NCBI GenBank assembly: GCA_003453515.1
Contig: DMLD01000033.1
Coordinates: forward strand, 2,594-9,419
Reading direction: 5' to 3'
Source: Lachnospiraceae bacterium
Lineage (GTDB): Bacteria; Bacillota; Clostridia; Lachnospirales; Lachnospiraceae
Length of the DNA: 6,826 bases
Position 1 is the first letter of the stretch. Every line of letters begins with the position of its first letter. Below are positions 1 to 4,426 of this stretch, one piece after another. The notes under the pieces were generated by a model. The model was not told the DNA's origin and made no database searches. It saw nothing but the letters and a program-made list of their open reading frames with translations. Both the position numbers and the translations under genes were made by a program.

Positions 1-24
1 AAAGAAAACTCCTGCCGCCACGCT

Positions 25-52
25 TTGATAAGTAGGGCTTAGTCATTATACA
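25..52 (+). promoter_or_regulatory. Possible sigma-A promoter for fabZ
   Basis: TTGATA (25-30) and TATACA (47-52) are separated by 16 bases, matching the -35 and -10 consensus at five and four of six positions. Transcription would start near 59 and give a leader of about 50 bases before fabZ. The first 108 bases hold no recognisable gene. The tail of an upstream gene could end at 26-28, 33-35 or 40-42 in the three forward frames; if one of these is real, the promoter call weakens. Confidence 0.35.
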
Positions 53-108
53 TACTTAAAGAATACTGTAGCTAATAGTGAGAAAAATATAGGAGGAAAG
101 ACAGGGTT

Positions 109-543
109 ATGCAGCTGGATAAGGAGCAGATCAAGGAGATCATCCCGCACAGAGAGCCGTTTTTGCTGATCGATGAGATCGAGGAGATGGAGCCCGGTGT
201 CAGGGCTGTCGGCTATAAGAATGTTACCGGTGAGGAGGATTTTTTCAGGGGACACTTCCCTGAGTACCCTGTGATGCCGGGTGTGCTTATCGTGGAATCA
301 CTTGCACAGGTAGGCGCCGTATCGGTGCTCTCCCTGCCTGATAATAAAGGGAAGCTGGCATTTTTCGGAGGGATAGATAAGGCTAAGTTCCGCCGTCAGG
401 TGCGCCCCGGTGACAGGCTGAGGCTTGAGGTGGAGATCGTGAAGTGCAAGGGACCGATGGGTATTGGTCATGGCGTCGCTACAGTCGACGGAGAGAAGGC
501 TTGCGAGGCGGAGATCAAATTCGCGATCATGGACGCACAGTAG
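109..543 (+). CDS. fabZ: 3-hydroxyacyl-[acyl-carrier-protein] dehydratase FabZ
   Basis: FabZ removes water from (3R)-hydroxyacyl-ACP to give trans-2-enoyl-ACP, the third step of each cycle of cytosolic type II fatty-acid synthesis. The 144-residue product has the usual family length and is a single hot-dog fold. Visible signatures are [10 protein letters not shown] (13-22), the active-site segment [11 protein letters not shown] (48-58) carrying catalytic His49, and the central-helix Glu63 in VESLAQ. The ATG at 109 puts the conserved PHR at residue 13 as in known FabZ proteins. AGGAGG at 91-96 precedes it by 12 bases, slightly long but without a better alternative. The gene stands between its own leader and a terminator, so it appears monocistronic here; other fab genes may lie left of the window. 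The absence of an extra FabA-type segment supports FabZ. Family assignment is very secure; isomerase activity cannot be judged from sequence. Confidence 0.96.
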   Translation: MQLDKEQIKEIIPHREPFLLIDEIEEMEPGVRAVGYKNVTGEEDFFRGHFPEYPVMPGVLIVESLAQVGAVSVLSLPDNKGKLAFFGGIDKAKFRRQVRPGDRLRLEVEIVKCKGPMGIGHGVATVDGEKACEAEIKFAIMDAQ

Positions 544-544
544 A

Positions 545-561
545 TTGTGCAGATTGCACAA
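545..561. repeat. Perfect 17-bp dyad TTGTGCA-gat-TGCACAA
   Basis: A perfect inverted repeat with 7-base arms and a 3-base centre begins two bases after the fabZ stop codon's first base triplet ends. It has no T-tract, and the real terminator follows about 20 bases later. It may be a small 3'-end hairpin in fabZ mRNA or a protein-binding dyad. The outer TTGTG/CACAA resembles half-sites of redox regulator Rex, but the centre and spacing do not fit the Rex consensus, so no regulator is assigned. Confidence 0.5.
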
Positions 562-581
562 GGATAATTGTTAATATTTTG

Positions 582-616
582 AAAAAATGACATTTTTGAC
601 GAAATGTCATTTTTTT
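582..616. terminator. Rho-independent terminator after fabZ
   Basis: AAATGACATTT (585-595) pairs perfectly with AAATGTCATTT (602-612) around the loop TTGACG, and flanking A and T tracts extend the helix to 582-615. The seven T residues at 610-616 form the release tract for the plus strand. The A-tract at 582-587 gives a shorter U-tract on the other strand, so it may act in both directions. The stem is AT-rich with only two G-C pairs in the core, so efficiency may be moderate. Confidence 0.8.
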
Positions 617-627
617 GTAAAAAAGGC

Positions 628-662
628 TTAATTTTTCTGAAAAAAAGTGGTAAAATTATATC
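628..662 (+). promoter_or_regulatory. AT-rich promoter-like stretch upstream of carD
   Basis: TAAAAT (651-656) matches the -10 consensus at five of six positions. The best-spaced -35 candidate, TTAATT (628-633, 17-base spacer), matches only three of six. An overlapping choice is TATATC (657-662). Because fabZ ends in a terminator, carD needs its own promoter and this AT-rich stretch is the best place for it. Either choice implies a leader of about 110 bases before the GTG start, which contains no other gene I can support. Confidence 0.28.
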
Positions 663-776
663 ATGAATGAAAACAACCATAAGAAGTAATGCGGCACGTT
701 GATACGCGGCATATAACGACCATATGTCGGGATCACTATGGGATGTATGTTTTTTGCAGGAAAGGAAGGTAAAAAG

Positions 777-1304
777 GTGTTTAGTGTAGGAGAGTATGTC
801 GTTCATGGGAACGACGGAGTATGCAAGGTCGAGGCTGTAGAGCCGATGTCGGGAAGCGGATCGGATCGTATCTATTACACGCTGGTTCCGGTTTACTCGA
901 CAGGAAGCAAATTGTTTGTGCCGACAGACAGTACGAAGGTGGTTACCCGTGCGGTGATCACGAAAAATGATGTGAAGAAACTGATGGAAGAGTGGGATGA
1001 CATCGATGTGCTCAGCGTGGAAAATGACAAGAAGCGTGAGGAGGTCTACAAGGCTGCTCTTCGCTCCTGTGATTGTCGTCAGTGGGTGAAGCTTATCAAG
1101 ACATCTTATCAGCGCAACCAGATGCGTATGGAGATGGGCAAGAAGGCTACCACATCAGATGAGCGTTATCTGCACATGGCTCAGGAGAATCTCTTTGGAG
1201 AGATGGCTATTCCTCTTGAGATGAGCCGCGGAGAGGCTGAGGACTACTTTATCGGTAAGGTCAAGGGTACCAAGGGAAAGAAGTCCAAGAAAGCAAAGAA
1301 GTAA
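777..1304 (+). CDS. carD: CarD/CdnL-family RNA polymerase-binding transcription regulator
   Basis: CarD/CdnL proteins bind the RNA polymerase beta subunit through an N-terminal Tudor-like domain shared with Mfd and stabilise open promoter complexes through a helical C-terminal domain. The product starting at GTG 777 has 175 residues. The N-terminus MFSVGEYVVHGNDGVCKVE is the family opening, with the RNA polymerase-interaction domain covering about 1-60. The helical domain spans about 62-160, followed by a Lys-rich tail (KGTKGKKSKKAKK). I prefer GTG 777 to ATG 738 because AAGGAAGG (762-769) lies seven bases before it, 738 has no ribosome binding site, and the family sequence begins exactly there. 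By hand alignment, the DNA-wedging Trp of mycobacterial CarD falls on Asp84 or nearby, so that contact seems absent; this may be usual in Clostridia. The gene is flanked by terminators and acts alone. Family is secure; target promoters are unknown. Confidence 0.9.
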   Translation: MFSVGEYVVHGNDGVCKVEAVEPMSGSGSDRIYYTLVPVYSTGSKLFVPTDSTKVVTRAVITKNDVKKLMEEWDDIDVLSVENDKKREEVYKAALRSCDCRQWVKLIKTSYQRNQMRMEMGKKATTSDERYLHMAQENLFGEMAIPLEMSRGEAEDYFIGKVKGTKGKKSKKAKK

Positions 1305-1314
1305 TTACAGAATC

Positions 1315-1354
1315 AAAAAGCAGACATTCAGGTCGTGAATGTCTGCTTTTTTTT
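1315..1354. terminator. Strong bidirectional terminator after carD
   Basis: AAAAAGCAGACATTCA (1315-1330) pairs without mismatch with TGAATGTCTGCTTTTT (1336-1351) around the five-base loop GGTCG. Eight T residues (1347-1354) follow on the plus strand and five A residues (1315-1319) provide a U-tract on the minus strand. It lies 10 bases after the carD stop and can also stop transcription coming from the converging phosphatase gene. Confidence 0.93.
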
Positions 1355-1362
1355 AATATCGC

Positions 1363-1404
1363 AGAGCCGCCGATAGGAATATGTCAGCCAAGGCTGACCG
1401 GCGG
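1363..1404. repeat. Palindromic repeat unit, copy A
   Basis: This copy folds as a nearly perfect two-part hairpin: GAGCCGCCG (1364-1372) pairs with CGGCGGCTC (1399-1407), and GTCAGCC (1383-1389) pairs with GGCTGAC (1392-1398), with a 10-base bulge on the 5' side only. By hand alignment it matches copy B (1452-1491) at about 33 of 42 columns, including an identical 13-base core GAATATGTCAGCC. It is non-coding and lies between the ends of two converging genes, downstream of the carD terminator. Confidence 0.75.
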
Positions 1405-1412
1405 CTCGCGGG

Positions 1413-1444
1413 CGAGTAGGGTGCGATCATATCTTCCCTACTCG
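1413..1444. repeat. 9-bp inverted repeat between the two repeat copies
   Basis: CGAGTAGGG (1413-1421) and CCCTACTCG (1436-1444) form a perfect 9-bp stem around a 14-base loop (TGCGATCATATCTT). No T-tract follows on either strand, apart from a four-T run at 1446-1449, so it is not a clear terminator. It sits in the middle between copies A and B and appears to be part of the same composite element. Confidence 0.7.
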
Positions 1445-1451
1445 ATTTTGA

Positions 1452-1491
1452 CAGCCGACGGTAGAATATGTCAGCCTGTGCTTATCGGCGG
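1452..1491. repeat. Palindromic repeat unit, copy B (diverged)
   Basis: This is the second, more diverged copy of the unit at 1363-1404, in the same orientation. It keeps the GAATATGTCAGCC core (1464-1476) and the closing GGCGG (1487-1491), but its own arms pair only over GCCGA/TCGGC. Its right arm TATCGGCGG (1483-1491) is instead a perfect complement of CCGCCGATA (1367-1375) in copy A, so the two copies can pair with each other across the whole block. Confidence 0.7.
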
Positions 1492-1516
1492 AATACAGGG
1501 TGAGTAAGCTGACTCA

Positions 1517-2224
1517 CTATGAGCCCAAAACGATGCCTGTTATATCTGCCGGGACCAGGGCAAACCGTTCAGCCCCTGCATTTATCAGAAATTCACGGCT
1601 TCTGAAGCCCCACAGCACGCTGATGCAAGGCATGCCTGCATTAGCCGCGGTGACTATATCCACATCTGAGTCACCGACATATATCGCATTTTCGGCAGGC
1701 ACCTTCAGCTCGTCAAGGAGCTTGAGGACCATCTCCGGAGCCGGCTTCTTGGGGATGCCGCATGCCTCGTTCTCACCCGACGCCGCATCTATCAGACCGG
1801 GAAAGTAGTTGGGGATGAGCTTTTTCACCGCGAAATCAGCCTTGTTTGACACCACGCCTGTGTGTATGCCGTTATTTTTCAGTGACTGGAGCATATCGGC
1901 GATACCCTCGTAGGGCTTGGTGTTGTCCTCGCAGTGTGCGTCATAGTACGCCTTGAAATCGGCAAGGACAGCGCTGTGCATTTTTTTTAGGGTGTCATCC
2001 GTGAGGTCGTTTGTCGTCGTAGCTTCATCTCCTCCGGGAAGAGCCCTGGCGATAAGGTTAGGGATCCCGTTTCCCACAAAGCGGCACACCTCATCGATCG
2101 TTCTTTCAGGGAGTGAGTGCATCCGCAGCGCTGCATTTGTCGCGTTATACAGATCCTTCAGTGTGTCAAGCAGTGTTCCGTCCAGATCGAATATCACGGC
2201 TTGTATTTTTGTATTTGTATTCAT
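1517..2224 (-). CDS. gph: HAD-family phosphatase, phosphoglycolate phosphatase type
   Basis: This 235-residue cytosolic enzyme belongs to the haloacid dehalogenase superfamily, whose members hydrolyse small phosphate esters through a phospho-aspartate. Motif I is DLDGTLLD (13-20) with nucleophile Asp13 and general acid Asp15. Motif II is Ser126 in GVVSNK, motif III is Lys159/Lys160 before PAP, and motif IV is GDSDVD (184-189) with Mg-binding Asp185 and Asp189. A helical cap of about 20-85 and the C-terminal VLWGFRSREFLINAGA resemble Gph and PpaX proteins. Substrate is not readable from sequence: 2-phosphoglycolate, pyrophosphate or another phosphate ester are all possible. GAAGGGAA (2234-2241) lies 9 bases before the ATG. 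The gene converges with carD and diverges from the GH3 gene, so it is transcribed alone. A short dyad GTGAGT/ACTCAC (1500-1517) touches its stop codon but lacks a T-tract; the carD terminator is the likelier stop site. Confidence 0.9.
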   Translation of the reverse strand: MNTNTKIQAVIFDLDGTLLDTLKDLYNATNAALRMHSLPERTIDEVCRFVGNGIPNLIARALPGGDEATTTNDLTDDTLKKMHSAVLADFKAYYDAHCEDNTKPYEGIADMLQSLKNNGIHTGVVSNKADFAVKKLIPNYFPGLIDAASGENEACGIPKKPAPEMVLKLLDELKVPAENAIYVGDSDVDIVTAANAGMPCISVLWGFRSREFLINAGAERFALVPADITGIVLGS

Positions 2225-2253
2225 ATTCTATGGTTCCCTTCGTTAGTTTTATG

Positions 2254-2294
2254 GGCACTGTCCGCGGCTGTTGCTGTACAGTCATGTCAGTGCC
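2254..2294 (-). other. Hairpin at the 5' end of the phosphatase mRNA
   Basis: GGCACTG (2254-2260) and CAGTGCC (2288-2294) are perfect inverted arms. The predicted minus-strand transcript starts around 2293, so its first bases would be the upstream arm and the helix would cap the leader. The loop holds the 8-bp palindrome CTGTACAG (2274-2281). A protective 5' stem-loop or an operator placed just after the start site would both fit. It leaves the ribosome binding site (2234-2241) free. Confidence 0.45.
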
Positions 2295-2299
2295 TGACC

Positions 2300-2328
2300 A
2301 TTATACACCATTTTTGAAAAAAAGACAA
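2300..2328 (-). promoter_or_regulatory. Sigma-A promoter for the phosphatase gene
   Basis: On the minus strand, TATAAT (2300-2305) is a perfect -10 box and TTGTCT (2323-2328) is a four-of-six -35 box, with a 17-base spacer. The predicted start is near 2293, giving a leader of about 68 bases. The -35 box lies only 21 bases from that of the divergent GH3 promoter. Confidence 0.7.
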
Positions 2329-2349
2329 AGGGATCCGCAGTGAAAAGCC

Positions 2350-2378
2350 TTGCATGGCCGGAGGTTTGTGTGTATAAT
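2350..2378 (+). promoter_or_regulatory. Sigma-A promoter for the GH3 lipoprotein gene
   Basis: TTGCAT (2350-2355) and TATAAT (2373-2378) are separated by 17 bases; the -10 box is perfect and the -35 box matches four of six. The predicted start near 2385 lies downstream of the upstream in-frame ATGs at 2340 and 2379, which rules out the 2340 start for transcripts from this promoter and leaves a leader of about 33 bases before ATG 2418. Confidence 0.75.
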
Positions 2379-2417
2379 ATGAAAGGTATATTTATCATTG
2401 ACAGGAGGATAGGGGTA

Positions 2418-4313
2418 ATGAACAGGATTTCACGGATTAATAATCTATTGGCTATAACGGTTCTGTGCCTCGGACTTTGTCTGAATCTGTATGGCTGCGG
2501 AGATAATAAAGAAAACGGGACACCAAAGCCGGCCACACAGACTGAGGCTGCGATCAATACGGAGAGCCCGGAGGAAGCAAATGAGACCCCGGAGCCTGTT
2601 GATAACGAAAAGTATCGTGATTATGCAGCGATGACGGCAGATGAGATAGTCGCCAAGCTGAATATACCGCAGAAGGTATCGCAAATGCTTTTGCCGGCTT
2701 ACTATGCCGCTGATACCTCTTATATGAAGGATAATTGTCTTGGAGGTGTCATACCACAGGAGCCAAGAGGCGCGTCAGAGTGGAGAGATTATGTTGACGA
2801 GTATGTCAGGGCGTCGATAGAGTCGGAAGCGGGGATACCTGCCATGCTTGGTCAGGATGATGTGCACGGCGCAGACTACTGTGAGGGGGCGGTCATTTAT
2901 CCGCATAATATAGGACTGGGTGCAACAGCGGACGAGGATCTCGTATATCGTATAGGGCTGGCTACTGCAGAGGAAGCGAAGCTGTGTCATCTGAGATGGA
3001 ACTATTCACCGTGCCTTGCCAGATCGGTTGATCCCAGATGGGGAAGAACGTATGAGAGCTACGGTGCGGACATAGATATGATAAAGAAGCTTTCCCTGTC
3101 GTATTCAAAAGGGCTTATGGACGGCGGTACACTGCCCTGTGCCAAGCATTTTTTCGGAGATGGAGATGTGGTATTCGGTACGGGAGAAAAATCAGATGTA
3201 GACCGTCTGATAGACAGGGGAGACGCTGTATTAAGTGACAAGGAGATCGACAAACATCTGGCTTTGTACAAGGCGCAGATAGATGCCGGGGTAAAGACGA
3301 TCATGATATCACACTCCTCGTTAAACGGCGTCAAGATGCATGAAAATGAGAAGTATATCAGGATGATCAAGGAAGATATGGGCTTTGAGGGCTTCATAGT
3401 AAGTGACTGGAACTCCATACAGCACACATCGGGGAAGGATTATTATTCCCAGATAGTAACTGCCGTCAACTGTGGTATAGATATGCTGATGGAAGCCGAT
3501 ACGCCCGGCGATGTGGCTGATATACTCATCAGGGCTGTCGAAGACGGAGACATAACCACTGAGAGGCTCGATGACGCTGCTAGACGCATCATACAGGTAA
3601 AGCTTGATCTTGGGCTTTTTGATGATCCTTATTATGAAAAGCTTCAGACAAAGGTCGAGGATGTGGGATCCGATGAGTACAGGGCGCTGGCAAGAGAGGC
3701 TGTAAAGAAGAGCCTTGTGCTTGTGAAAAATAACGGCATACTTCCTTTGAAAAAGGGAATGAAGTTGTATATCACGGGACCTGCCGCCGACAATAAGGTT
3801 GCGCAGTGCGGTGGCTGGACAAACGGTTGGAACGAAAGTCCCATAGAGGATATGGAAGGTGTAACGACCTTACTTGGCGGCTTTGAAGAGATTGCCGATG
3901 AGTACGGAGCAGAGATCATCACGGATGAGGACGATGCCGCATCTGCCGATGCCGTGATACTGGCAGTGGGAGAGAAGTCATATGCGGAGTGGAACGGTGA
4001 TGCAAAAAGCATAGATCTGTGTGGCAAGCTTGGGCTTGAAGGCAACAAAGAAGCCATCAAAGAAGCAAAGAGATTAAACAAACCCGTAGTAGCATGCGTG
4101 ATAGCAGGCAGACAGGTATTTATAAAAAAATACATAGATGATTTTGACGCGCTTATTATGTGCTATCTGCCGGGATCCGAGGGCGGCGGTATAGCTGATA
4201 TGTGCTTTGGCACAGATGACTTCACCGGACGGCTTCCTTCTCCGTGGTACGATTCGGTAAAAGGGATCGAAAGCAAAAAGCCGTGGCTGAAAAAAGGATT
4301 TGGACTGAAGTGA
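2418..4313 (+). CDS. GH3-family beta-glycosidase lipoprotein (ExoI/BglX type)
   Basis: Family GH3 exo-glycosidases release a terminal sugar, usually beta-linked glucose, from oligosaccharides with retention of configuration. The 631-residue product starts with a lipoprotein signal peptide: basic MNRISR, a hydrophobic run of about 10-24, and lipobox LYGC with Cys27. A Glu/Pro/Thr-rich linker (28-65) follows, then the TIM-barrel domain (about 70-410) and the alpha/beta sandwich domain (about 430-625). Family landmarks are QDDVHG (146-151), DPRWGR (205-210), KHFFGDG (243-249), nucleophile Asp330 in VSDW, CGGW (464-467), the acid/base region VGEKSYAEWNGD (517-528) with Glu519 and Glu524, and GRLPSPW (604-610). 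The enzyme therefore probably sits outside the cell on the membrane. ATG 2418 is chosen because AGGAGG (2403-2408) precedes it by 9 bases and the signal peptide begins there. No transporter or sugar regulator lies nearby. Family is secure; linkage specificity is not. Confidence 0.93.
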   Translation: MNRISRINNLLAITVLCLGLCLNLYGCGDNKENGTPKPATQTEAAINTESPEEANETPEPVDNEKYRDYAAMTADEIVAKLNIPQKVSQMLLPAYYAADTSYMKDNCLGGVIPQEPRGASEWRDYVDEYVRASIESEAGIPAMLGQDDVHGADYCEGAVIYPHNIGLGATADEDLVYRIGLATAEEAKLCHLRWNYSPCLARSVDPRWGRTYESYGADIDMIKKLSLSYSKGLMDGGTLPCAKHFFGDGDVVFGTGEKSDVDRLIDRGDAVLSDKEIDKHLALYKAQIDAGVKTIMISHSSLNGVKMHENEKYIRMIKEDMGFEGFIVSDWNSIQHTSGKDYYSQIVTAVNCGIDMLMEADTPGDVADILIRAVEDGDITTERLDDAARRIIQVKLDLGLFDDPYYEKLQTKVEDVGSDEYRALAREAVKKSLVLVKNNGILPLKKGMKLYITGPAADNKVAQCGGWTNGWNESPIEDMEGVTTLLGGFEEIADEYGAEIITDEDDAASADAVILAVGEKSYAEWNGDAKSIDLCGKLGLEGNKEAIKEAKRLNKPVVACVIAGRQVFIKKYIDDFDALIMCYLPGSEGGGIADMCFGTDDFTGRLPSPWYDSVKGIESKKPWLKKGFGLK

Positions 4314-4317
4314 TATG

Positions 4318-4346
4318 TTGACATTTATCTGAAAAACAGTTATTAT
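4318..4346 (+). promoter_or_regulatory. Strong sigma-A promoter for proS
   Basis: A perfect -35 box TTGACA (4318-4323) and a five-of-six -10 box TATTAT (4341-4346) are separated by 17 bases. The -35 box begins four bases after the GH3 stop codon, and no terminator separates the two genes, so read-through from the GH3 promoter may add to proS expression. The predicted start is near 4353, leaving a leader of about 74 bases. Confidence 0.8.
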
Positions 4347-4349
4347 AGT

Positions 4350-4366
4350 TGCATTGATCAAATGCA
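4350..4366. repeat. 17-bp dyad at the predicted proS transcription start
   Basis: TGCATT (4350-4355) and AATGCA (4361-4366) are perfect inverted arms around GATCA, overlapping the predicted +1 at about 4353. The position is typical of a repressor operator, but it could equally be a small RNA hairpin in the 3' end of GH3 read-through transcripts. I recognise no specific regulator consensus. Confidence 0.4.
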
Positions 4367-4378
4367 CAGGGTGATATA

Positions 4379-4425
4379 AACGGAGGATGATGCCGAATAC
4401 ACTTTCACCCCGGAACGGAGGATGA
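4379..4425 (+). promoter_or_regulatory. proS leader with duplicated Shine-Dalgarno segment and possible minigene
   Basis: The 12-base segment AACGGAGGATGA occurs twice, at 4379-4390 and 4414-4425. The second copy supplies the proS ribosome binding site (GGAGG 4417-4421, five bases before ATG 4427). The first copy contains ATG 4387, followed by ATG 4390, and opens a 12-codon frame (MMPNTLSPRNGG) that stops at TGA 4423-4425, one base before the proS ATG. GGAGG (4382-4386) is too close to both ATGs for efficient initiation, so real translation of the minigene is doubtful. It contains two proline codons (CCG, CCC), which may be chance. No T-box fits in this short leader. Confidence 0.35.
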
Positions 4426-4426
4426 A

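Noticed and set aside
663..689. Nine-codon frame (MNENNHKK) in the carD leader
   Set aside because: No ribosome binding site, overlaps the promoter-like stretch, and composition reflects the A-rich leader.
738..776. ATG 738 as the carD start
   Set aside because: No ribosome binding site, 13 non-conserved extra residues, and a well-placed SD plus the family N-terminus at GTG 777.
1363..1491. CRISPR array or tRNA gene in the repeat block
   Set aside because: Only two imperfect units with self-complementary interiors and a palindromic spacer; no regular spacers, cloverleaf or CCA-end features.
1500..1517. GTGAGT/ACTCAC hairpin as the phosphatase terminator
   Set aside because: Only 6 bp and no T-tract on either strand; the bidirectional terminator at 1315-1354 is a better candidate.
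1500..1808. Plus-strand open frame of 102 codons
   Set aside because: It lies opposite the 3' part of the phosphatase gene, whose motifs II-IV are clearly encoded on the minus strand.
3644..4135. Minus-strand open frame of 163 codons inside the GH3 gene
   Set aside because: Ser/Phe/Ala-rich shadow of the GH3 C-terminal domain with no family features.
4347..4426. T-box riboswitch before proS
   Set aside because: The leader from the predicted start is only about 74 bases and no T-box consensus (AGGGTGGNACCGCG) or specifier stem is present.
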